From Climacteris rufus (lineage: Eukaryota > Chordata > Aves > Passeriformes > Climacteridae), in the NCBI GenBank assembly GCA_013398175.1, contig VZRZ01007319.1, positions 1,486,174 to 1,550,173 of the forward strand: a stretch of DNA of 64,000 nucleotides, given 5' to 3'. Below the pieces are notes generated by a model. The model made no database searches, had not been told where the DNA came from, and worked only from the letters and a program-made list of their open reading frames with translations. Each line of letters opens with the position of its first letter. Within the stretch, counting starts at the first letter, position 1. The position numbers were made by a program, and so were the translations under genes. Shown piece by piece: positions 13,801 through 26,771 of this stretch.

Positions 13801-14295
13801 TCTGTTGAGAAATGTGCTTTGCCATAGAGCTCTGAAAGTGAGCAGAGTGAGAGGAAGAAAACATAAGAAAATAGATGTTTATGTGAACTCTACTTCAAAA
13901 TGGCAAGTATTAAAATTTGCCTGGTAGCTTCCGCTGTCTTCCCTAATTCTTTTGGAAAGAAGTGCCAGAGGTGTGGGTCAGTGCCAAAGAACAGGCTTTC
14001 TTTAACATACATACTCTATTCATCCCGACCTTTCACTATACCTGGACATTAAAGTTGCCTCAGGAAACCTGTGTAAAAGTACTACATGCATTCAGTCCAC
14101 TGGCAATTTAAAAATCAATATATGACTTATCAATATGCTACACTTTTACATGCAGGAGGGCAGGAAAGGAGCTGTGGCAAGGATCTCACCTCTGTGCATT
14201 GAACTGAGCATTGCACAAATACCATCCTAAAGGGAATTTAAGCACTCTGCAGTGGATCTGCATGTGCTAACCTCTAATGCACAAATGCTAGGAAC
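10891..14295. other. Noncoding, no recognised feature
   Basis: AT-rich with scattered homopolymers, including a T/G-rich patch near 11930-11960. Open frames are short and unrecognised. Confidence 0.6.
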
Positions 14296-15187
14296 ATGCT
14301 CTTGAACACCTTAAAGATATTCCCCTCTGATGATGGACAGGGTCAAAACATACAAACGACTACAGGTTACCTAATTTTCATAAGGTTGGTACTTACCACT
14401 GTGGTGGATCCAGTCTGGGAACAGCATTTGCTGGATGGGAAGCCTGCCCCAATCTACTTCAAAGCACAGTTGGGAGTAAACAGGTATGCTAATTCAGAAA
14501 TTACATATGCTACTCATTTACCAGCTCCCAGAGGAACGTTAACAGCAGAAGTTGATTACACATGCAGCAGCAAAAAGGTCCTATACCTGATCAAACACAT
14601 TTGTGGGCACAGCACTGTTTTCTGTGCTAGAAACAAACAGGACAGGCAATATACAGACAAAATTATTCATAATGCACCTCCTGGTCAGATTAACAGGGCT
14701 AAATGCTGACCCTGGTTGGTGATATTTCTAATTAGAGACTGAAAGACAGTACTTGACATAATCTGTGATTAAAGAAGAAAAACAACAATTAAATGAGCAC
14801 ACCAATACCCTACACAGGTTTATTTTGTTTGTATGGGTTTTGGTTTTTCCCTCTACAAATACCAAACAGATTTATGTGAATGAGATTTATGTGCATGGTT
14901 GGATATTGCTGAAACTGTGTTTGCTTTCCATTTTGTTTGAAGCAGCTCCACTAGAATCTGGTTTGTTTATTTACCTGGTATTTGACAAACTGTCTCTGAC
15001 ACTCAGTTATCAGGGGTTCATGCCCATGTTTCTTACTGGAATCTCCATTCTCCTAATTGTTGCTGTAAGCAGGACAACACAAGAGGTGGTTTTGCCTCCA
15101 GGCTATTTCAGCTGGGTCTGGTATCAGCCATATTTTATTACAACCTGTAAGACTGAGATCTCTTTGATTGTGTTTCCTAAGATTTAA
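14296..15187 (+). other. Two neighbouring open frames (137 and 140 codons), unrecognised
   Basis: Frames at 14296-14709 and 14765-15187 lie close together on the plus strand but in different phases. The second is hydrophobic. Neither shows a recognised motif, and no intron signals connect them convincingly. Chance or a decayed element is more likely than a gene. Confidence 0.12.
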
Positions 15188-17699
15188 GTTTTCTTTTTCT
15201 TTTTTCTCTTTTTTCCACTTTCACATACAGTCACACACAGAAGGTACATTTAAAGGAATATATTGATCTTAATGACCTCTCAAAATTTATCCTGGGGCTA
15301 ATCAGAGGCTTGCTGTGTTGTGCTGGCTAAATCTATCATGGTATTGAATAATTCACAGCCTGCCTTAAAGGCTCCAGACTAGGTGATTTGCCCCATATTA
15401 ATGTGATGCTTTTGCATTTTAATAGGCTTATGTTAATGTTTTACAAAATGATAAAGCATTCTTCTGAACTCTCCAGTGACAGGGGATGATGGTATGAACC
15501 ACATAATTCTAGCAAAGGACAGCCAATAACATTAGATTTATGAATGTTGCTACAGCATCTGTCGCAAACTTGGGCCAGACCAAACCATTTTGTTGAGACT
15601 TAGCCCTATTCTCACTGCACAAGTGGCTTTTCCCAGCCTGTCTGACACTTTAATCAAAGTAGTCAGGCACGGGAGAAAAGGTAGGGCACTCTGAAAGCAG
15701 AACTAACCTTTCCAAAACTGTTTCAGTGTAGAAGTTTCAGTATCCCTTTGAGAAAAGACCTAGAAGAGAACAAAAGGGATTTCATTGCTCTGAGGCTGGA
15801 ATTTCAGAGAGCAGTGCTCATGAGTGGGGTCATATTTTTCCATTTGAAAGGGAGACAGCCTGTCAGCAGAGCTCAATGTGTTAGGCATATATTGGGTGTT
15901 GGGAATCATAAAATGCAGGTCAGGTGATGAGAACACTTGCACCACTTCCCTCCAGCTGTACTGCACCTTTATATCTCAGCTACTCAACAGATCACAGGAG
16001 TGCTTTCCCCAGCCTCTCAAGAGAACAAACGAATGACATTTATCTCTTAAAACCTGCTTATGTGCTTATGTGAGAAGGGAGCTGAGGGTGGGGGGAAGCC
16101 ACAACATCTCTTCAATAGCTGCTGGCTGTAGCATCCTTGTACTGACACAGGATGGAAACAAAGGGGAAAAATACTCCAGCCCTGGGCCTTTGGTAGATGA
16201 CAAGGAGGAAAATGAACTTCAGTCCTCTAAATGCAGACTAATATATATGAGAGGGTGGGGGAAGGTGATCTGCTAACCCTACTGACATTGGTCAACCCAA
16301 GCCTTTGAGAATGGGACTTGCTGGCAGGTTGCATGGAAGATGGTGGCTTCCCACCTTCATACAAGGAAAGACTAAAGAAGAGCGGGAAAAAAAGGAAAAA
16401 AAGACAAAGAAATGGGAATAGGGAATGAACAACAGTATAGAAACTTAACATAAAACACTGTGTGGCATTACCTGGATTGATGTACCATATCCTACCATTG
16501 ATAGGCATTTATTGATTTCAAAAACTATTTTTTGTTGCAAACGGCCAAAAAAATTTTCACATGATTTCCTGCTTCATAATTCTTCTGTCAGGAAAAAAAA
16601 AGGCAACATTTACCAGAATAAGCCATCTAGAAATGCTAAAATCTTGAATGCTCAGGTGCTCACCTAGCAAACAGAAAATTCATTTTTAGCATGTGGCTTG
16701 CAGCAAAGACCCAAGCCTTCACTTCACATACTCCAACCCAATTCCTCACATGCCATAATGTAGAAGCCATCTCTAACATTATGAATATGCAATGCACTAT
16801 GGTGCATCTGCTGTTGGTTTTTAAATGGACTGCAAGTAATTATGAAATACACCTGGGAATTAAAAATCCAGGTTTTCATTCTGTGTTAATTTAGATAATC
16901 ATGTTAGCCTCTGGCTTACTGGCTGCTCTGGGGTGGGGCTGTTTGTTTCTAGAAAATTGAGATTTTCAGGACAGCTGGAGTGTTTTCTTGAGACTGTCAA
17001 CATTAACAACCACAGCAAAAGTGTACATCAGTTCTTCTGGACACTTCTAAAAAGACAATACAGAATTTTTCACACTACAGGCAATTGAACTGTGGAGACT
17101 GTAACTACAGTTCAGAAAATGACATAAGTGACTGAACATTTAAAAGGATAATAATACCATCTGGAATTTAAATGATTGTTATTAATACATGAGCTGGAAG
17201 AAACACTAAACTGCATGCTTCAGAGTTTAAGCCAATCTAAGCTACTAGGTATTAGTAGCAGATTATCCTATCGCTGCTTAATTTAGGGTCTCAGGAATGT
17301 GAATTGGAGCATCTGGTGCAATCAGACAGAAAACTGAAGTATGAAGTCATGTTGGTATGTGTGTTGTACACCTATAGCATGTGCAAAACTTAAAAACAAG
17401 TGTGCACCTTCAGAACTTTAGAGAATTAAGTCATGCACATGGCTGATGAGAACATTGTTACATACATGCCTAAGATTAAATACCTACATTTGAAAATGCT
17501 GGTCATAATATACATTTATCATTTTAATGAAGAACCCATAGGACCATTCAGGTGCAATGACATGCTGAATCACAGAAAAGAACAGAAAAGAGCCTCAGTA
17601 GAGGTCCTACTTCCTATTCCACCTCCCAGGCCCTGAATGTTGAGTAGATCAGAAAGAGTAGCTGATGTGCCTTCCAAGGCAGGCTCCTTGTACACTGTA
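15188..17699. other. Noncoding; possible conserved-element-like block near 15300-15480
   Basis: No genes or clear repeats. The stretch at about 15300-15480 contains ATTA and TAAT homeodomain-type cores and lacks repeat character, which is suggestive of a conserved noncoding element but cannot be shown without alignment. Confidence 0.4.
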
Positions 17700-17880
17700 C
17701 TAGAGCATTTTCCTTTTTTTGCAACTGTTGCCTCATGTTCAGCGTGTGATCTACTACAGCTGCCAGGTCCTTTTCTGCAGAGCTGTTACTAATATTCAGC
17801 TCTATCCTGTGCTTGTGTAGCTGATTCTTCTTGGGTAAGAGTGGAAACTTTACTCATCCTTACTCAGACACATCCCACAC
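17700..17880 (-). mobile_element. CR1 LINE fragment (RT C-terminal region), old
   Basis: Read on the minus strand, the segment contains 'agctctgcagaaaaggacct' followed by text for a Val-Asp-like stretch and 'ctgaacatgag'. This is the order seen in the CR1 reverse-transcriptase C-terminal region (AEKDLGV-L-D-LNMS). Upstream on that strand is the Tyr-Arg-rich 'cacaagcacaggat' block. It is highly diverged, with no long frame. Weaker similarity may continue to about 18050, but I cannot fix that edge. Confidence 0.65.
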
Positions 17881-20351
17881 TTTCACGTCACTCAGTGTTT
17901 TGTCATGACCTTTCCAAATTCTCATGTTCCCTCTTAGTTCTTTGTGGCCTCTCAGTGCTGTGTTAGCTGCAAATGGAATAAACACAGTTTCTATCCTGGT
18001 GTGAAGGCCCATGACAAAATCCTCTATAGCAACATGGACACCTTGTAAGTGCAAAGATGAACTAAAAATCTTCAAAACTGAGTCAGCACTTTCTTAGCAA
18101 CTGCAGTCAAACAGGCTCAAACTTGAAATATAGAAACACAGATTTTTTTCATTCTTTTGCTCGTTAAGTACTTGTTTGTTGCAGTTAACCATCTAAAAAA
18201 AATCAAGCATTCACTTCATTCTAAAGTCAAACTGAGTTAATATCAGGACTAAATGACATGTATTTCTCTTTTAGAAGTAGTCAATTTAAACATCAGTCAT
18301 ACAAAAAGAGATTTACAGCAGAAATGAACTGCCTTCTCAGAATAAATGAAGCAGAAAGCCTGTTATTACTCCATTCAATCTTTTGCATACAACATATGTA
18401 TTGTAAGTATAACCCATGATTTTCAAGGTCTGCAGAATTTAAATGCATCCATATTTTGCAAAAGGATCCTTAAAACTTGTTTTCAAGACACAGATTGTTC
18501 TGGAGCAGGAATCATCTGGGAGTGTATTAGATAATAAGAGCCTGCAATGAGGAAGAAATTTTATTCCATAGTTCAAAGGCTTCTTTATCTTTTCCACAAC
18601 CAAACTTTATGGAAGTAGCTCTTCTCATGGTAAATACACTTGACTTTGGAAAGAAATTAATTTATTTCTCTACACTTATATAGGAAATTACACATCCTCT
18701 CCACTAAGCTGAATAGCAAGAATGTTACATGTTTCAGATAGAGTTTCATAAATTAGTAGAACAGCAACCATCTTTCTGAAAGTAAAATCAGAACAATGGG
18801 AGTTTAAGAATACAAGCAAAAAATCTTCTTACTGGATATTGTATTCCTCACTGATCAGAATATAAGAACTTCTTTCTATTCTGTCTTTGCAAGATCTGTT
18901 CAAGTGTAAGAATATATTTGGTGTCTCTGTACTCTTGCAGGACTTTTAGAATATTTTTTCAGCATTTCAAGACTTAAATGAGAGATGCTGTATAAGTGGA
19001 AAGCATGATGATGACAAGTTTTTTTAATATTTCAACGATGATGACTTAATAATACTCTTCGCTCAATTTCTTAGCCAAAGCACTTGGTAACCCTGTCCAA
19101 TCCTCTGTACAGTAAAATTCTTTATTTACAAAAATAAAAGACTTATCCTGATTAAATTGTCTCCCTTTAAACAAAGATGAACAATTTTCGCTGTAGGTCT
19201 TCAACACTTAGCTGAAATATAACCAAACAGATGTCAAGAAATGGTGAGAAGCATCTCAGGAAGCTACTTAAATTATGAGTGGGTTTGTGTAGTTTTACAT
19301 TTCTCATCTTTTCCATTCTGAGTGGCAACAGAGTGGAGACATTCTTGTTGCATGGATTATGTTGTAACCAGTCTATTTTTCACAGTGCCCTCCAAAGTAA
19401 GATGACTTAATGTAATGCTTTATGGAAAACAAAGCCTAAAATAGGATCACCAACTATTGCAACTACACTGCTCCACATCACGAGCAATGGTTGTTTGAGA
19501 ACCTGAAGAGACCATGTTCTATACCACTACAGAGCAGAAGGCCTTTCAGCTATAATACCCTTACATAGCTGTGGTGTCCAGGGGTGTATACTCTGTCTTG
19601 CACAGAGGAGTTTAAGCCATGACTGGTATTTTTTAAATCCTACCACAAAGCAAATAATCAATGATAATGTTTTTTAATACTCTGAGTTGTCACTTCAGGG
19701 CAGGGACTGTTTTTGTGCTTATAGGACACCTAAAAACTGGCCATATTTTAATTAAAAGGTCAAAGAATTTTTAAAATTGAAATAACAAGAAATAACTGCT
19801 ATAGTAATGCATTTCATGGAACCAGCCTGCAAACCCTAAAGAACCTGGCTAGAAAGGCTGAGCCAGTACAGAGCAGGTGATAATTGATTTCTTATGTATG
19901 CCAAGTTCACATTAGGACTTAGAGCAAATCTTCTTGCTGCAGCTTTAGCTCAGTATTTCTTTACTTAATCACCATGGACTGAGAATGGATCATCCTTCTT
20001 CTTTTTGAAGCAGCCTGTTATGCACTTGAAGACTGTTAATTTAACTCTGTTCACTCTTCTGTTTCTTGCTCTCAGCAATACCAATTGGCTTGGTCTTTCT
20101 TTGAAGGTCATGTGTTGTAGACTTCTGCTTATTCTCACTGCTACCCTCCAAAAGACTTTAAAGTGTTCATTTTTTCCTTGAAGTGTAATGCTCTCTTCTT
20201 GACCTAGCAGGAATATTGCAGTATACTGTTAGGTATAGAAGGTTTCCAGAAAGCTGATAAAATATATTCTGTTAAAAGCTGAGCAGCAAATCAAAAGCTA
20301 GAGGAATGACAGTCCACAGCAATGCCTAAAATACTGTTTGCTAATGTTAAG
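17881..20351. other. Noncoding between two CR1 copies
   Basis: The first 200 bases may be further decayed CR1. The remainder is AT-rich with no recognised feature. Confidence 0.5.
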
Positions 20352-21022
20352 GTTGCAAAATCTCTCTAAGATCATTGAGTCCAACCATCAACACAGCACT
20401 GCCAAGTCCACCACTAAACCATGTCCCCAAGTGCCAGATCTACATGTCCTTTACACACCTCCAGGGATGGTGACTCCACCACTTCCCTGGGCAGCCTGTT
20501 TCAATGCTTGATGACCCTTTCATGAGCAACTTTTTCCTAATATCCAATCTAAACACCCCCGGCACAACTTGAGGCTATTTCCTCTCTGTCACTTGGTACC
20601 TGGGAGAAGAGACTGACTCCCACGTGGCTACAACTCCTTTCAAGTAGTTGTAGAGAGTGATAAGATCTCTCCTGAGTCTCCTTTTCTCCAGGCTAGACAA
20701 CCACAGCTCCCTCAGCTGCTCCTCATCAGACTTGTGCTCCAGACCCTTTCCCAGCTCCATTGCCCTTCTCTGGACATGCTCCAGCATCTCAATGTCCTTC
20801 TTGTAGTGGTGGGCCCAAAACTGAACACAGGATTCAAGGTGTGGCCTCACCAGTGCCGAGTACAGGACAGTCACTTCTCTAGTCCTGCTGGCCACACTAT
20901 TGTTGATACAGGCCAGGATGCCACTGGCTTTCCTGGTCACCTGGACACATGCAGGCTCTTGTTTAGCCAGGTGTTGACCAGCATCCCCAGGTCCTTTTCT
21001 GCCTGGGATTGGCAGGCTTGTG
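20352..21022 (-). mobile_element. CR1 LINE, 5'-truncated copy with RT C-terminus and 3' UTR
   Basis: The minus strand reads from the 'cagaaaaggacctggggatg' block at the high-coordinate end, through an open 121-codon stretch (20575-20940), to the 3' UTR. The stretch encodes the C-terminal tail of the CR1 reverse transcriptase, with motifs such as ALVRPHLESCVQFWAHHYKK and LEHVQRRAMELGKGLEH. The element ends in 'ggttggactcaatgatctta' near 20355. The long open frame and clear motifs suggest one of the younger copies here. It lacks the endonuclease and the catalytic RT core, so it is dead on arrival, as is usual for CR1. Confidence 0.93.
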
Positions 21023-24000
21023 TGAGAACTGGAAGGTAAACATACTGTCTGCTATGAATAATTCCAAGCCTTCTGGGGGCAGTAAAGATAAGAAACCAAC
21101 ACTCCTACCATAAAAGCAGACTCCAGCCAATTCAGTTTAATAGGTAGGTCTCATGTCTCCAGTGCTGCATCAGTACTCACCATAATGAAATGAGTCATTC
21201 TGTCACCTCTGCCTACTTCTAATGCTGTCATCAAAATGCAACAGCTTAAGTAGCTCAGGAAAATGTCTCTTTCTGCTGTTTTCCTAAACTTAACCATCTT
21301 AGAATTGCTCTGTTATGAAAAAAAAAAGTACAAGCTGAAGTATTCCTAGCAATATTTGAGTGAATAACAGAGGCAATTACTGCTGTTTCCAAAAGAAGAA
21401 AATATGATACAAGTTTGATGAGATAAAATGAGATAAAATAAAAAGCTACTCCAGAGAGACTACAAGTGAGTTTATAAATAATATTGTTGATTGCATGCCT
21501 ATTGGACAAGTTAATACAGCAAAAGATGTTTGAGGAGAGGAAATAAACAGAAAATTGAGATTAGTTTGTGCACATTTGAAAAAAGCCAGTGTCATAGAGA
21601 AAAACCAGCAAGCCAGTCTATCTTAAAATAAGTAATCAGTGCATTTTGGTTTGTTGATGATAGCGAGGTAAGTGGATAGCCAACTGCATGTTGGCACAAG
21701 TGACTGTGAAGTGATTAATACTTAAGATACCTGAGGCAGAGTAACGAGAAGTGCAAGAGGTAATTAAGAAAGTAAAGAACATGAATAGTAATGCTTCTCA
21801 CACCTGGTGAGAAAGCGCTCGTTGTTGACATAGTGTGATAGCTACAGATGGTACCTGGAGTGGGAAATGTGTGAGAGGTAGTGACAAAATACTAGGATTT
21901 GTAGGACCCTTGTGAAGAAGACCTGATTTTCAAAGGTGCTTTCAAGTCAGGAGTATTCAACCCTGTAAGTCAATTGGAGAAGGTGGGAGATTAAATTTTA
22001 TTCTTTAATTACAAATATGTTAATGATAACAAATGGGAACTCATTAGTTATTTAATCAGAGTGCCATTGCTCTACTATAAGGGTTTACTTTAAGACTATG
22101 TTAGGTAGTCCTCTTGTCTTAAAAATGAATTAGCAGTAAATTTTAACTTGTCTCATACTTTACTTCACAATTTAGGTAATGTTTGTCAAGCATAGCTTAA
22201 GCTGGAATAATGAGTACACTAATTAGGAACTTGAATTGTCTGAGAAATTATATTCTAGTCTAGTCTTATTATATTCAGAGAACAGAAGCAGGTGGTTAGG
22301 AAACAATTCACGTGTAACACATATCAATGCATGCCATGATGCAATGTATATCTCACTATCAAATAACATTTGGGGTTCCATCTCTACAATCCCACTTCAG
22401 TTCTGCTTGCCTTGGAGTTAACAAATTATTAAATAATAAACTCAATAACAAAACTTGCATAAATACCTGACCAGACTTTTATTCTAGAAGAAAAAGCTGT
22501 GATCTCTTTTTGCATTTATAAAGAATTAAGCAACAACCTTGAAAAATCAGTAGCTACTGCTTTTATGTTTGAGACTAGTGGCATTTAGTAAAGTCTCTAG
22601 ACAGCAAACTGTCCTAAAAAAAAAAAATTGTTGGTATAATGCAGTCACCTTCAGCAGTGCTTCCACCACCATCTCTATTAGCCACCACCCCAAGTATCTC
22701 CCTCATGTATTCCAGCATCTGACAAGCAAGCAGCCCTGAAACACATAATCAGAGTCCATGTTTCCACTTCAAGTTTCCAAATAACATTTAGATCTAGGTA
22801 TGATCTAATAGGATGTTGTGGATGTTGCCTTCTCAGGGTAAGGATTATATGCCTCAGAAGAGCAAAACTATCCATGAGAAAACATTAAATTTGAATCTAT
22901 GTTTTCCTGAAAAGTGAATAGTTTGCTATTTCAATGGACTACCAGCTTCTTCCCACAGGATTATTCTTAATACCAATCTCTCAGCCTTGACAATACAGCA
23001 AATCAAGGTCCTGTTTGCTCCTGGCTGCACAGCAGCTCAGGGGCAAGAAACATGTACTTTTTAGAAGAACACCCTTTGAGCATTGAAAGGTGCTCTATTC
23101 CCACAGCACTAGGTGGTTAGCACCACCTAACCAGAGTGAGGTATCAGAGGTCTTGTGTTTGTACCAATGACATCTTATCCACGCCACAGGCTCTAGTGTG
23201 GAGACAGGAACTAACCTACTAGGGTCTAACCCTCTTCTCAATAAATAAAAATGTTAGCATTCAGCTCTATTCCTTTTGCAACTCAGGACGAAGTAAGATA
23301 TCCTGCAACAAAACCAAGCAAACTTGTTGGAGTAAGAAAATTGCGTATGACCTTTCCATCTTAAGAGCTGCCATATTATGTGACTGGGAAAGGAGAGGGG
23401 TCTTTCAGGAAACAAAGGCTAAGTAAATATAAGCATAAATCAGATAGCAAGTGAATGTCAGTATTTGTTGGTTTATTTCAATACAGGAGTTTAAACTGAT
23501 GACTTCCTGGGCTGTAGATTAAAAGGTTACAGGGGATGCAGATAATCTTTCATGCAGAGCATCTTGGAGGCTGGGAATTCACTCTCCAGTATTTGACATA
23601 CCAGTGTTAATCCTCATGTTAGCTCTTGGGAACCAGCCAACCAAAGGTAAACAGCCTGCTTGTCTCTTAACGAGCATCTGGACAACAATTTACAGTAATC
23701 TCAGCTTCAGTGGATGGGATGCTGCTTAAACTATGTGTGCTATTTTCTGGGTAGGACACTGGAGAAGATTTAAATATGTTTTACTGAATGAAATTAAACA
23801 GATGTTTTCAGCAAATTATAAAATTAGTTAAACAAGTTCAGCATAATCAGATAACTTTCCTCATCAATCATACACTAGAAATAATTTTTAGTTAGCCAAA
23901 TCTGCATTTATACTTTACAGGTAAAACTCTCAGCACTAAATAGTTACTATATTCCTATACATAAATGACCATTTTAATTTTGCATATATCAATTTTTTTC

Positions 24001-25979
24001 CAGTATTTTTAGAATAGTGCCTTTTTTTTAACAGATACTTATTTCATACAAGAAATATAACTTATGTGAATGTAACTTATCCTACAAAGTCTGTAAACTA
24101 GTGTGAACATCTTAAAATATTTAGTCCCCACTTCTTCAAAACTAACTCTTAAAATAACACTGTTCATAAACACCTTTAATATTGGATTTGGGTACATGAG
24201 TTAGTAAAGAGACCTTTGTTTTCTCTCTTTCCTCATAGATATATAGATCCTTCCACTGACATTGCCCAGTTGGTATGCATTGGATTTTAGTGGTCTCAAC
24301 TCATTTTATCCAGGTGGTGTCCCCAGAATTAACATGCTCATAAACTGTTATTATATAGGTTTTTTTAAGCAGAACTTGAAATCATTTAGAATTTTAAAAA
24401 TGGAGGTACAGAGTAACCACTATTTAGCTGAAACAGAGAGGGCTTTTCACCAAGGAGAATTCATAGCAGAATCCCCACTCACTTCAGGAAGGTGAAATTC
24501 AGCAAGGCCATAGTAAGAGCTAAGAGAAATCTGCATTTACACCCCAAACCACTGAAATTACATTCTTGCTGCCTTTGTAGTAGGAATCAAGTAAATACAG
24601 AGACAACCTGTAGATAAGAATACTCTTATGAATCCAAAAGTTGGTGACTATAAGTCATAATTACTAATCACTTCTTTAACATATGCCTGTAATTTTTTTA
24701 AGGACTAAGGTTAACAATAGTTTTTGGAATTTCTTCCTTCCTGTTCTTTCACAAGATTAACAACTGCAAGACACTTGTCTCGTTTTAACTGGCCAAAAAA
24801 GAAAACCATGAAGATTGATCACCAAATACTTTTTTCAGACTATAAGACATGTAAGCTTAAGAAAGAGGAGGGAAATTAAATAACAGGAGTGGGAGTATGA
24901 GGCAATGTTTAATGCCTTTGGCATTCTTTCTTTTAGCGGTGAATGCTAAGCAATGCTTCAAACTGAGATCACATTTGAGCAGACAGAAAAGGAAAACATC
25001 ATTTTGTCTGTGAAGTTCTCACTAAGATGAACCTGTCAAGAGGTAGAGAAATAGGTCACATGAAAGTTAATGAAAAGTAATAAATGGAATACTCTGTGCC
25101 ACAATGTTTCATCTCAATTAAAAGTTCACTTGCTGAATGCCATTTAAATTGACAGATACCCAGCTCTTATCAACTTGCCTATTTATTGTATTTGCATTTA
25201 TAAAGGCTGTTGTTTATTCCACTGGGTAGTCTCTGGAATCTTCCTGATTGTGTTTCTTAGTAAAGAGTAATTGAAGTGTAAAGAATTGAAATGTCAGGAT
25301 ACATAGGAAAAAGTTTCATGGGAAAATGTTTTTCTGTTACAGATGTTCATGTGTTTCAGAATAAACTGAAGTTAGAGAAAGGCTGGATTTTAGCTTCTAG
25401 CAGTGTCAGGCATTAGACTGACAGGAACTAATGATTACTCTTTGACCACAGCAATGACATCACTTCAAGAGGCAGCTCCAACACCCCTTTTTAAGACTTC
25501 AAGCCAAAAACCAAAAGTGGTTTGGAAAGAGAGATAGGGAACATGTCCTATCTGCATGACATTCTGCACTGGTGCACAACAGCTTCCCACAGAGAAGTGT
25601 GATGAGATTAATGAATTTGCTGAAAGGGCTATGCTATATGCTTGCTGTTGGGTTGCAACTGCATGACTGCATTACTCTGCTGCAAGAGGTGGGTCCTAGT
25701 TTATAGAGATGACTGAGCCACTTGTAGATGAGACAAAGTTTTGTAGGTTTTATCTGAGAGGGACGTCTTAAGGCTGAAGGTGAGACACAGAAGAATGCCG
25801 AAGGTACTACTAAAATTGGGAACGTGACAGCAGCATGCTGAGGAGAAAAAAAGTGAGGTATCAGAAGGATACACTTTTTGAGTTGCATGTGAACTCATTC
25901 TCTCCAGGTCAGGTGTCTGTCTTAGAGCTCCATGTTTAAGTACTTCATCCCTCTTCTTAGGTTAAGTACTTCACAAAAC
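21023..25979. other. Noncoding, no recognised feature
   Basis: AT-rich. Short open frames such as 22678-22875 on the minus strand and 24262-24495 on the plus strand carry no recognised motif. Confidence 0.6.
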
Positions 25980-26771
25980 TCACTTGTCTAAGGGTGATAG
26001 AGGGAGATACTGTCTCCATAATTGATTGCTCATAAGTTCTTGATCTTGCTCAGGAAATGAGAGCTCTGGTGTGTAGATCTCCTTCAGTGTCAGGATATCA
26101 ACCTTATTTCCTTCAACTGCACAGTAAATGCCTGCATTGTGTAAGAGTTGTGGAGCACCTTCCATTCCCCATGTTAGTGCCAGCGAGCTGCCTACACTGC
26201 CAGAGGCAGCTACCAGGAGGGAGTCTGACACTGCAGGAAGGGTCCCCCATTACAAGTGGGAGGGACAGATATGCATCTCTGTTTTTGGTAAATGGATGGA
26301 TGCCAGAGTGCCATAAGCACACCAAATACAACAGAAACACACAGGGTGGTTGGGAGTTTTATTGACTAGGAGCAGAGCAAATACTGATCACTTCCTTGCT
26401 CAGGATGGGAAACCAGCCTGCATATGCAGAAGTCTAAAAGTGGGTACCAAACCATTCCACTGTCAAAGTGTTAATGGGATGCTTCATTTTAGGCAAGTGT
26501 GCAGGTTTTTCAGGCACAGTGGGATGCTGGACTATATGGGAGACTTTCAGAGCAGCCTTACCTGGAGGGACACAGTGCACCTCAGTGGCTAAGAACAAAA
26601 CATAATCCAAGAGATTCACCAATGAAAGAAAAACAAGCTCATAGCTCTGTGGCTCCAGTTTACAGCAGATCACAATCAGTGGTGGTCTGGCAGTCAGGCT
26701 GGCAAATATCAAAACCAGGAATACCTCTTACAAGTTGTACAATTGCACAAGTAAGCAGACATATTTTATAA
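25980..26771 (-). other. Segment poor in stop codons on both strands, possible decayed exon or repeat
   Basis: Several overlapping open frames of 60-100 codons occur on both strands, and base composition is less AT-rich than around it. On the minus strand, the frame at 26434-26712 ends in TAG and is followed by AATAAA (complement of 26358-26363) after about 70 bases. No protein family is recognised and no clear acceptor precedes it. An old LTR or other repeat is as likely as an exon. Confidence 0.2.

Noticed and set aside
20575..20940. 121-codon minus-strand frame as a host gene
   Set aside because: It is the C-terminal part of the CR1 reverse transcriptase in a truncated LINE copy.
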